Positions 36,360-43,534 of a DNA stretch of 64,000 bases are shown piece after piece. Numbering within the stretch: the stretch's first letter is position 1; each line of letters begins with the position of its first letter. The translations under genes and the position numbers were made by a program. Below the pieces are notes generated by a model. The model saw only the letters and a program-made list of their open reading frames with translations, was not told the origin of the DNA and ran no database searches. The DNA is from Streptomyces hayashii (GTDB lineage: Bacteria; Actinomycetota; Actinomycetes; Streptomycetales; Streptomycetaceae), in NCBI RefSeq assembly GCF_024539815.1, contig NZ_JAHHIU010000079.1:60518-124517 (forward strand), in the 5' to 3' direction.

Positions 36360-36838
36360 CCACCAGCAGCATCACCCAGAGCGTCTTCGCCCGTCTGGTC
36401 CGTGAGCACGAGAGGCTGACCGACATCGACCGGCAGATCATGCGGGCCTTCGAACGACTCATGGACGGCCGCCCGGCGATCACCGACGGCTCCGTGACAT
36501 CTGTGAACATCGCCGCCGAGGGCGGGGTGTCACGAGCTTCCTACTACCGCTCGCCGGTCGCCGCCGCGATCAAGGAGATCCTCTCTGCCCCCGAGGTCAA
36601 GCGTCCCGAGGTCGACGAGCTCAAGGCCGAGGTCGCCCGACTGCGCAAGCAGGAACGCGCACTCCGCCGGGAGCACGCCGCCGAGGTCAGGGAGTTGAAG
36701 GACACCGCGGCGACCTACGCCAACCAGATCCAGATCCTGGCCTTGCGCAATGCAGAACTGGAAAGGGATGCCGGAAAGCTCAGGTCACAGCTCTCCGATT
36801 CCAGCGACGGAGTAGTCCGCGCACTGCGACCGACCTGA
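36356..36838 (+). CDS. Small helper protein of element 1 (TnpC/DUF6262-like)
   Basis: A 160-residue protein from GTG 36356, overlapping the previous stop (GTGA) and preceded by AAAGGAG. The N-terminus has a helix-turn-helix-like segment (TSVNIAAEGGVSRASYYRSP), and residues ~80-150 form a long coiled coil (VDELKAEVARLRKQERALRR). The arrangement of a small DNA-binding coiled-coil protein after large recombinases matches TnpC of Tn554 and the DUF6262 group, which influences orientation or efficiency of integration. It is the last gene of the recombinase operon. Confidence 0.75.
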   Translation: MTTSSITQSVFARLVREHERLTDIDRQIMRAFERLMDGRPAITDGSVTSVNIAAEGGVSRASYYRSPVAAAIKEILSAPEVKRPEVDELKAEVARLRKQERALRREHAAEVRELKDTAATYANQIQILALRNAELERDAGKLRSQLSDSSDGVVRALRPT

Positions 36839-36870
36839 CAACCCCGCCCTGCCAAGCCCACCGTGCTGGC

Positions 36871-37038
36871 GTCCCTGGGCTTGCCCGAGGGAGCGACGTC
36901 CGCGACGAGGATGTCGGCCGCCTCTCGCCGTTCGTGCGACAGCACATCAACATGCTGGGCCGGTACTCGTTCAAGCTGCCCGAGCTGCCCGGCGGTATGC
37001 GCCCGCTGCGCGACAAGGACGCTGCCGACGACGAGTGA
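36871..37038 (+). pseudogene. Tn3-family transposase, C-terminal remnant
   Basis: The frame ending TGA 37036-37038 reads DVRDEDVGRLSPFVRQHINM and GRYSFKLPELPGGMRPLRD, the conserved end of Tn3-family transposases. Only about 50 codons remain and no upstream part is found. It lies between the recombinase module and the cargo and records an earlier Tn3-like insertion. Confidence 0.75.
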
Positions 37039-37077
37039 CGTCGTACGGCGGCGCGTCGAGGTCGCCACCACCTTGAC

Positions 37078-37245
37078 CTAGGCGTCCGTGCTGGCCAGAG
37101 CCCCGGAGCTGGTTCCGCGAGTCGTCGCAGCGGCCGGGGCCGTTACGGCTTCGCGGACCCGCTCGGCGGCCGGTCGGCGGGCCCGGTACGCCTTCTGTCG
37201 GCAGGTGAGGCGGTCGTAGAGGGCGTCCCGGCGGTGGCCGCGACG
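37078..37245 (-). pseudogene. C-terminal remnant of a small zinc-motif protein
   Basis: The minus strand reads RDALYDRLTCRQKAYRARRP and ends at TAG 37078-37080. The CRQxAYRxRR tail is common in small Streptomyces proteins with a two-cysteine-pair finger at the N-terminus; that N-terminal part is absent, so this is a fragment. Function unknown. Confidence 0.5.
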
Positions 37246-37266
37246 GCGGCGTACCCCCGCGGTCGG

Positions 37267-37836
37267 TCAGCGGGCGGTGAGTCCGGTGAGCAGGAGGGCG
37301 AGCCATCGGGCGCGGGCGGTGGGTGGCTGGTCGGTGGGGAGGGTGTAGAGCATCAGGTACAGGTCGTCGACGGTGAAGTCGGCGCGCAGACCGCCCTGGG
37401 CTTGTGCGGTGCGGATGAGCCGGCCGAGGGCCTGGGTGACGCGGGTCTCCACCTCCTGCATGGCGGGGTGGGCTGCGTGGTCGGCGCCGAGCGCGTACGA
37501 GGCTGCTTTGACGGCGCGGTTGTGGGCGACGGTGTCCATCACACGGCTGAGGAAGCCGGTGAGCTCCGCCATGGCGGGTGAACCCTGGCTCTCGCGTTGC
37601 AGGCACTCTTCGGCGTCGTCGGCGAGTGTTTCGAACGAGGCGGCGACCACGGATGCGACCAGGTCGCTCTTGTTCGGGAAGTGCTTGTACAGGGTTCCGA
37701 CCGCGACGCCCGCAGCAGCGGCGATCTGCTCCATCGACACCTCGGGCCCGTGCTCGGTGATCTGCTCATGCGCCGCGGTCATGATCCGGGTGCGGTTGCG
37801 GGCCGCGTCGGCACGCAGCGGTCGGGGTGAGGTCAT
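37267..37836 (-). CDS. TetR family transcriptional regulator
   Basis: A 189-residue repressor from ATG 37836. The N-terminal HTH is RTRIMTAAHEQITEHGPEVS followed by MEQIAAAAGVAVGTLYKHFP, a standard TetR recognition helix. The C-terminal ligand domain is helical (ELTGFLSRVMDTVAHNRAVK). It is divergent from the dehydrogenase gene with an 88-base interval that contains a near-perfect palindrome, so it most likely represses that gene and itself. The inducing ligand is unknown. Confidence 0.9.
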   Translation of the reverse strand: MTSPRPLRADAARNRTRIMTAAHEQITEHGPEVSMEQIAAAAGVAVGTLYKHFPNKSDLVASVVAASFETLADDAEECLQRESQGSPAMAELTGFLSRVMDTVAHNRAVKAASYALGADHAAHPAMQEVETRVTQALGRLIRTAQAQGGLRADFTVDDLYLMLYTLPTDQPPTARARWLALLLTGLTAR

Positions 37837-37870
37837 GAGGGCGGCCCTCCGGAACCATTTGACGAAAGAT

Positions 37871-37906
37871 GAATGATGCTTCACTCTACAACATGAAGCG
37901 TCATTC
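37871..37906. promoter_or_regulatory. TetR-type operator between regulator and dehydrogenase
   Basis: GAATGATGCTTCA at 37871-37883 and TGAAGCGTCATTC at 37894-37906 form a 13-base inverted repeat with one mismatch around a 10-base spacer. It sits midway between the divergent starts at 37836 and 37925, where a TetR dimer or dimer pair could block both promoters. Confidence 0.75.
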
Positions 37907-37924
37907 ACCTTATGGAGGTTGATC

Positions 37925-38848
37925 ATGGCCAGCACGACCGACCGGTGGACCGAAAAGGACATCCCTGCCCAGGACGGCAAGGTCGCCGTCGTCACCGGCG
38001 CCAACAGCGGCCTCGGGATGCAGACCGCGCGGGCCCTGGCCGAGCATGGCGCGCACGTCGTCCTCGCCGTGCGCAACCTCGACAAGGGCCGCGAGGCCCT
38101 CGCCCGCATCAGCGAGCGCGCCCCGGGCGCCAAGCTCAGCCTCCAGCGCCTGGACCTCGCCTCCCTCAAATCGGTACGCACGGCCGCCGATGAGCTGCAC
38201 ACGGAGCATCCGAAGATCGACCTGCTCATCAACAACGCGGGCGTGATGTTCACACCCCGGCAGAAGACCGAGGACGGGTTCGACATGCAGTTCGGGGTCA
38301 ACCACCTCGGGCACTTCGCGCTCACCGGCCTGCTGCTGGACCTGATGCTGCCCGTGCCCGGCTCCCGGGTGGTCACCGTCAGCAGCTTCGGCCACCGCAT
38401 CCGGGCCGACATCCACTTCGACGACCTGCAGTTCGACCGCTCCTACAACCGGGTTGTCGCCTACGGTCAGGCCAAGCTGGCCAACCTGATGTTCACCTAC
38501 GAACTCCAGCGCCGCCTCGCCCCGCACCACACCACCATCGCCGCCGCCGCGCATCCCGGCGTGTCGGATACCGAACTCATTCAGAACATGAGCGGCCTGG
38601 TGCGCAAGGGGTCCGAACTGGTCCAGCCTCTGCTGACCCAGCCGGCCGCCATGGGAGCGCTTCCCACCCTGAGGGCGGCCACCGATCCCGCCGTCACCGG
38701 AGGCCGGTTCTACGGCCCCAACGGCGTGGGCGGAACCCGCGGATACCCCGAGGTGGTCGCCTCCAGCAAGAAGTCCCACGACACGGCCGTCCAGCAGCGC
38801 CTGTGGGCCGTGTCCGAGCAGCTCACCGACGTCCGGTTCTCCGTCTGA
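37925..38848 (+). CDS. Short-chain dehydrogenase/reductase
   Basis: A 307-residue NADP-type SDR from ATG 37925 with GGAGG nine bases upstream. It has VAVVTGANSGLGMQTARALA (cofactor loop), LLINNAGVM, VVTVSSFGHRI (catalytic Ser) and YGQAKLANLMF (Y-x-x-x-K). The length and the motif HPGVSDTEL place it with the retinol-dehydrogenase-like SDRs common beside TetR regulators in actinobacteria. It is intact and is the clearest functional cargo of element 1. Confidence 0.9.
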   Translation: MASTTDRWTEKDIPAQDGKVAVVTGANSGLGMQTARALAEHGAHVVLAVRNLDKGREALARISERAPGAKLSLQRLDLASLKSVRTAADELHTEHPKIDLLINNAGVMFTPRQKTEDGFDMQFGVNHLGHFALTGLLLDLMLPVPGSRVVTVSSFGHRIRADIHFDDLQFDRSYNRVVAYGQAKLANLMFTYELQRRLAPHHTTIAAAAHPGVSDTELIQNMSGLVRKGSELVQPLLTQPAAMGALPTLRAATDPAVTGGRFYGPNGVGGTRGYPEVVASSKKSHDTAVQQRLWAVSEQLTDVRFSV

Positions 38849-38988
38849 GGCCTCCCCCGCGATCCGGCCGACCAGGAGGAGAGAGTCGGCCTGCGCCGCT
38901 ACTCGCGGACCCCGGAGGACCTTGGCCGACTATGCCCCTGGCGGCGTGGGCACCGGGACGGCGGTAGGGCACACCGGTGACAGCAGGG

Positions 38989-39432
38989 TCAGCGGCGCGC
39001 GTCGCCGGGTGCGAGCAGGCTGGTGACCTCGGCGATCGCTTCCGCCGACGGGTGGAAGTAGCGCCGTACGTTCTCCGGCTTCTCGTGCCGGGACTTGGCC
39101 ATCAGCATCGGCAGTCTGGCCCCGGCCTCGCCGAGGTGGGTGAGTCCGGAATGCCGGTATTCGTGCAGGCCCCAGCCCGTGCCCGGTACGCCGCCGATGG
39201 CCGTGTGCGCATCCAGCAGGGCGCGGGTCTGGCCGTAAGACAGCCGGACCAGCCCGGTGTCCGGGCACACGTCACGCGGCGCGATGACCTTGCCGGGACC
39301 CGGCTTGCGGTGGGTGACGAACACCGGCCCCCGCGTACGGCCCTTCAGCAGGCGGGGCAGCAGCCGGGCGGTGCCCGCGTCCCAGTAGACGGTCTCCAGC
39401 TGGCTGGGTTCCTCGGGGAACCGGCAACAGTT
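38989..39432 (-). pseudogene. Phage-type integrase, truncated C-terminal part
   Basis: The minus strand reads [20 protein letters not shown], then [20 protein letters not shown] and [20 protein letters not shown]. These are the H-x-x-R and Tyr regions of an integrase seen in Streptomyces integrative elements. The N-terminus with Arg I is missing. It is unrelated in sequence to the recombinase trio and is a leftover of another element, now inside element 1. Confidence 0.75.
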
Positions 39433-39446
39433 GATTAGGCGATCAC

Positions 39447-39522
39447 ACCAGTCTCAGCCCCCATCTACACTGCAGATGAGACACTTTCTCGTGGGACACA
39501 GAAGTTGCTCACATAACCTCGG
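39447..39522. repeat. Right end of element 1: GTCTCA repeats and core CCTCGG
   Basis: Contains GTCTCA at 39451-39456, TGAGACAC at 39477-39484 (reverse of the GTGTCTCA near the left end), the terminal CATAA at 39512-39516, and the right copy of CCTCGG at 39517-39522. Confidence 0.55.
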
Positions 39523-39697
39523 CCAGTTCGCGCAGCGCGCCCTCGTCGAGGAACTCGCCGTCCTCCAGTTTTCCGCCGACCACGGTGATCTGGTTTGGGG
39601 AGGTCTTCGACGTCTCGTTGTGCCGGACCGTCAGGATGCGCCCGTCGTCGCGCTGCAGCAGCACCATCACGTTGGACGGACTCAGGTACGCGCTCAC
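39517..39697 (-). pseudogene. NUDIX hydrolase, N-terminal part (split by element 1)
   Basis: GTG 39697 overlaps the stop of the kinase fragment (GTGA). The reading VSAYLSPSNVMVLLQRDDGR, then QITVVGGKLEDGEFLDEGAL and RELAE stops in the Nudix box at the element 1 edge; inside the element the frame ends at 39509. The remainder is at 30556-30842. The overlap with the kinase stop shows that kinase and NUDIX were translated together before the insertions. Confidence 0.9.
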
Positions 39698-40012
39698 GCG
39701 GCAGGCACCTCCAGCCGGGCCAGGGTCGCCCGCCCTCGCCCGACGATCTCCCGGTCGCCGTTGGGCACGCCCCAGGCGATGGCGCTCGCCGCGTCCAGCG
39801 CGGACAGGCAACGCAGCGCCCGCTCCTCCTCGTCGGTGAGTACGCGGCCGTACCCGTCCCAGAACGCCTCCTCCAGGTCGGGGCGGTCGGGCCAGGGGCC
39901 GCAGGCGAGGGGGACGATGTCGGCGACCACGGCGTGCGGGCGGGCCCGTTCCAGGTCCACCGCCCCGAAGCCGTTGCCGGTGAGGCTGGGCTCCAGCAGC
40001 CAGTTGCGTTCC
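39694..40012 (-). pseudogene. APH-type kinase, C-terminal part (split by element 2)
   Basis: The minus strand reads ERNWLLEPSLTGNGFGAVDL, ERARPHAVVADIVPLACGPW and EEAFWDGYGRVLTDEEERAL, ending at TGA 39694. This is the second half of an aminoglycoside-phosphotransferase-fold kinase: the N of RNWLL and the D of VDLERARP bind the metals. The first half, ending HGDFLP, is at 57753-58330. Together they give 897 bases in one frame (298 residues). Confidence 0.9.
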
Positions 40013-40023
40013 TTTCTCTAGGC
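40013..40023. repeat. Left terminal inverted repeat of element 2
   Basis: TTTCTCTAGGC, paired with the sequence at 57741-57751. TTGTCGTCC and GTGTCGGATCG lie within the next 65 bases and match TGTCGG words near the right end. Confidence 0.6.
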
Positions 40024-40070
40024 TCTCCGGAGTTGTCGTCCGTCTTGCTCATGGAGCCTCTGGGAGAGAA

Positions 40071-41639
40071 GTGTCGGATCGTTGGGGTGTTGCGTTCTAC
40101 GACTTCCTGAAGCCGCCGCCGGACCTGGGCGGGGGTGTACTGGAAGGGTTCGGCGATCTCCATGAACGGGCGGCGCGAAACGGAGCACAGCATGGCACGC
40201 CGGTCCTGGTCACGGTCTCGGGCTTCACTGATCCGGGCGTGAATCTGTTCTTTCGTGTCTCGCCGATGGCGGGGCGCGGAATCCGAACCTGGCGGCGGTA
40301 CGCGTACACGTTGGTCGTGTGGCTGAACTTCCTGCAGGTGTTCGGCAGAAGCTGGCGTGAGGCCACAGCTCGGGACGTGGAGGCGTTCAAGGACTGGCGG
40401 CTCACGGACGTGCGCAACGATGAGCGGATCATGGCAGGGAGCTTCGACGCCGACCGAGCCGCTCTGAACACCTTCTACACGTGGGCTTCCAGCAAGTACG
40501 GACTACTCAACCCGGTGACGGGAATCTCCCCGGCGTCGGGTACTGGCGGCTGGTCCGGGCAGGAACTCGGGCCCGGGGGCCGCCGGCGGGAGGGCATCCG
40601 GCCGGCGGGCTCCCGCCGGCGCCAGGTGAAGTGGATGCTTCGGGTGCCCTTCGAGCAGTGGCGTGACGTCGGTCTGTGCGGTTACGGCTTCGACGGTGCG
40701 CGGCGGGCCGGATGGCGCGGGCCGAACGAGGACCGCGACGCGGCGTTCGTCGACGGCCTGTACAGCACCGGGCTGCGTCTTCAGGAATGGGGCAGCGTCC
40801 TTGACGTGGAGCTGCCGCGCTCTTCGACTGCGCGTCTTTCGCGAGCCTGGCTGGCTGCGGCGTGCCTGAAGGGGGCGAAGGAGGGCCGGTGGTACCGGAT
40901 TCCGCGAGCGGTGCTGCGTGAAGTCGAGGGGTACGCCGATCCGTTAGAAGGCTCGCGGACGGAGGCGATACGCAGGGCCCAGTATCGGGGCAGCTACGAG
41001 CGGCTCGCGTACCTGCGGGTGGTCCGCGGCTACAACGCCCGAAGCCGGGTGATGTATGTGGAGGGCGGGGGCTCGCTGTCGGTTGACGTGCTGGGCCCCG
41101 ATGAGCGGCGTCTGCTGTTCCGTCGGACCGCGTCCGGACTCGAGCCGCTGGCGGTGTGGCTCTCACCGAACGGCCTGCCGAAGAAGGTGGAGGGCTGGGA
41201 GGACACATTCACCGCGGCCAACGAGAGGGTGCAGCGGGTCTGGACGGAGGCGGGCGGGGAGGGGCTGGTGCCCCTGTGGTGCCGTCCGCACATGTGCCGG
41301 CACTCGTTCGCGCTCAAGTGGTACTCGTTGCTGTCGGCGGTGTGGCAGCCGCACCTCGACGGGTTCACCGAGCAGGAACTGCTGGACGTACGGGAGATGT
41401 TCGGCGGTGTGTGGTACGCGCTGTCGCTTTTGATGGGGCACGCGGACCCGTCCACGACGCGGGACACGTATCTGGAGCCGTTCACTGCGCTTCAGGTTGA
41501 CTACCTGATGGAGTTGCTGGACGGCGACGAGGCCAAGGGTATCGAAGCGTTGATCCGTACCGTGGCCGAGCGGGGCGGGCGGACGCTGACCGGTGTCGCC
41601 CGTCCTGGCGCCCAGCCTGTCGCCGGGGGCGGCGCGTGA
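40071..41639 (+). CDS. Tyrosine recombinase 1 of element 2
   Basis: A 522-residue protein from GTG 40071, with GGGAGAG just upstream. The catalytic domain has LYSTGLRLQEWGSVLDV (Arg I), PHMCRHSFALKW (H-x-x-R) and LLMGHADPSTTRDTYLEP (His, Tyr). It corresponds to recombinase 1 of element 1 in position and size but is clearly diverged in sequence, so the two elements are related but not recent copies. Its stop overlaps the next start (GTGA). Confidence 0.9.
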   Translation: MSDRWGVAFYDFLKPPPDLGGGVLEGFGDLHERAARNGAQHGTPVLVTVSGFTDPGVNLFFRVSPMAGRGIRTWRRYAYTLVVWLNFLQVFGRSWREATARDVEAFKDWRLTDVRNDERIMAGSFDADRAALNTFYTWASSKYGLLNPVTGISPASGTGGWSGQELGPGGRRREGIRPAGSRRRQVKWMLRVPFEQWRDVGLCGYGFDGARRAGWRGPNEDRDAAFVDGLYSTGLRLQEWGSVLDVELPRSSTARLSRAWLAAACLKGAKEGRWYRIPRAVLREVEGYADPLEGSRTEAIRRAQYRGSYERLAYLRVVRGYNARSRVMYVEGGGSLSVDVLGPDERRLLFRRTASGLEPLAVWLSPNGLPKKVEGWEDTFTAANERVQRVWTEAGGEGLVPLWCRPHMCRHSFALKWYSLLSAVWQPHLDGFTEQELLDVREMFGGVWYALSLLMGHADPSTTRDTYLEPFTALQVDYLMELLDGDEAKGIEALIRTVAERGGRTLTGVARPGAQPVAGGGA

Positions 41640-43534
41640 GCGCCGGGGGACGGGGCGGGCGCCAGGCGGCCATGCCGCCGACGGGGTGGCAGCCGCCGGA
41701 GCGGATGCTTGCGGCATCGGGCGGTACGGCGGTGCGTTTCATCGAGCAGTCGGGGGCGCGTTCGCGGGTGTTCGACTTCGCCGACATCCACGACCGCAAG
41801 GGTCGGCGAGTGGTGATCGCCGAGGGCCTGCAACGCTGGCTGGCGTCGGCCTTTGCCACCCGGACCTCGAACCGTACCGGGGTGACGCGGCTCGGGGGTG
41901 CCGAGGGCATCTATGCGGTGCTGTGCTGGCTGGCCCGGTTCTTCGCGGCCCAGAGCCCTCCCGTTCGGGGACCGGGCGACGTCACCGCAGCTCACGTGCG
42001 GGCGCTGTGGACGCATATGGAGGGGCGTAATAACGCCACTCAGCGGGATCACCTCTACCGGCTGCGTCTGCTGTGGCGCGATGACGACCGGTTGTCGGAT
42101 GAGGTGCGGGCGGCACTGTACGAGCAGCCGCTGCCCGAGGTGACGGACATCGTGGATGTGCCTGCGTACGACGACGCGGGTATGCGGCGGATCATGACTG
42201 CGTTGCGGCACGACATCCGGGTGGCGCGAGACCGGGTACGGGCCGGCCGGGATCTCCTGGCGCGCTACCGCGCCGACCGGGTGCCGCACGAGCATCCAGA
42301 TCTTCAACTCGCCGGTCTGCTGGACGTGTTCGACCGCACGGGGGATCTTCCGCGTTCGCCCGGGGGCTGGCTGGTGCCGGCGACAAGGAAGGCAGGCGGG
42401 GTCGGTGAAATTGCTCAGCGGTTGTGTCTGACATCCAAGGAGCTGACGGCGTTCTGCTTGTTGCTGACGACGTTGACGGCGGAGAACTTCGGCACGGTGG
42501 CCGCGTGGCCCGCAGCGCACTACCGGCCGGACGCCGGGATCGAGGGCATCCCAGCAGTTGCCCTGGTCGAGGCGTCCAAGCCCCGGCGGGGCCCGGAACG
42601 TGAGCACATGGTGACCCCCGTGGAAGACGTGCCGGAAAACCTGGCCGCGCTCCTGGTGGACGGTGATCCAGAGCCTCGGCTCTTCCGTTCCCCGCTGCGG
42701 GTCTACGAGTTGCTCGTTGAGCTGACGCAGGTCGCGCGCCGCCATGGTGGTCATGACCTGGCTCTGGCCGGGTTCCACGCGACGGGCGCCCCCAGAGACG
42801 GACGCTGGCCGCGCGGGGCCGACGCCAAGAACATCGCCCGCTGGTCCCTTCAGCATGGCTTTCCCACCAAGGAGCCGACTGCGGAGGGGATCGAGCCGGT
42901 GGAGGCCAGACGGCTTCGGCAGACCGGAATCGAACGCAAGCGCCGCCCGGTCGCACACACCCCGTCCACCATGAACGACCACTACCTGGCCCGCAGTAAG
43001 ACGGTCGTCACCCAGTCCCGCACCGTTGTCGCCGACGCACTGCGCGCCCAGGTGGCCACGGCCCGAAAGCGGCGCAGCGTCCCTGTCCTGACGGCCTCGC
43101 TGGTCGCCCGGGCCGCGACCGATCTGGACGGAGCGGCCCGCGAGGCAGACCTGGACCCGCAGGTTCTGCAGCGCCTGGTCACCGGCCAGCAGGACACCGT
43201 ACTGACGGGATGTGTCGACCACCTCAACAACCCGACCACCCAGCCGGGAGAGCCCTGTACGGAATCATTCCTGGCCTGCCTGGGGTGCGAGAACGCCCGA
43301 GCACTCCCGCACCAACTGCCCCTTCAGATCGCTGCCCTGGACCAGTTGAACATCCTGCGGACCCACGTCGATCCGGCAACGTGGAAGGCGCGGCACGCGG
43401 TGCACCAGGAACGCCTGGAGGACCTGGTGGGCCACTACCGCGAGTCGGAGCAGAACAAGGCGCGCCGCGACCTCACCGAGCGGCAGACGAAGATGATCGG
43501 CGACCTGATGAGCGGACGGATGGACCTGCGATGA
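41636..43534 (+). CDS. Tyrosine recombinase 2 of element 2 (divergent active site)
   Basis: A 632-residue protein from GTG 41636. The region of Arg I reads LLLTTLTAENFGTVAAW without the arginine, while ARRLRQTGIERKR and STMNDHYLARSKTVV appear to be the later R and Y regions. A cysteine cluster (CVDHLNN, CTESFLACLGCENARAL) near the C-terminus matches the zinc-like tail of the element 1 protein. As in element 1, the middle recombinase has lost Arg I, so the loss is a property of the module. Confidence 0.8.
   Translation: MSAGGRGGRQAAMPPTGWQPPERMLAASGGTAVRFIEQSGARSRVFDFADIHDRKGRRVVIAEGLQRWLASAFATRTSNRTGVTRLGGAEGIYAVLCWLARFFAAQSPPVRGPGDVTAAHVRALWTHMEGRNNATQRDHLYRLRLLWRDDDRLSDEVRAALYEQPLPEVTDIVDVPAYDDAGMRRIMTALRHDIRVARDRVRAGRDLLARYRADRVPHEHPDLQLAGLLDVFDRTGDLPRSPGGWLVPATRKAGGVGEIAQRLCLTSKELTAFCLLLTTLTAENFGTVAAWPAAHYRPDAGIEGIPAVALVEASKPRRGPEREHMVTPVEDVPENLAALLVDGDPEPRLFRSPLRVYELLVELTQVARRHGGHDLALAGFHATGAPRDGRWPRGADAKNIARWSLQHGFPTKEPTAEGIEPVEARRLRQTGIERKRRPVAHTPSTMNDHYLARSKTVVTQSRTVVADALRAQVATARKRRSVPVLTASLVARAATDLDGAAREADLDPQVLQRLVTGQQDTVLTGCVDHLNNPTTQPGEPCTESFLACLGCENARALPHQLPLQIAALDQLNILRTHVDPATWKARHAVHQERLEDLVGHYRESEQNKARRDLTERQTKMIGDLMSGRMDLR

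Larger units (their letters stand above)
30843..39516. mobile_element. Element 1: recombinase-trio (Tn554/RIT-like) transposon in a NUDIX gene
   Basis: The boundaries come from the two halves of one NUDIX gene. CCTCGG occurs at both edges (30837-30842 and 39517-39522) and only one copy is needed in the intact gene. The element begins TTATG and ends CATAA. The ends are imperfect inverted repeats over about 25 bases (TTATGxxxGCAxCTT...GTGTC on each side). It is 8674 bases long. Contents from the left: three tyrosine recombinase genes and a small helper gene, Tn3-transposase debris, a zinc-motif remnant, a divergent TetR/dehydrogenase pair, and a decayed integrase. The four-gene module resembles Tn554 tnpABC and recombinase-in-trio elements. 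Confidence 0.85.

Noticed and set aside
39465..40193. 242-residue minus-strand frame over the kinase/NUDIX junction
   Set aside because: It is out of frame with both gene fragments, which have clear family motifs in the other frames.
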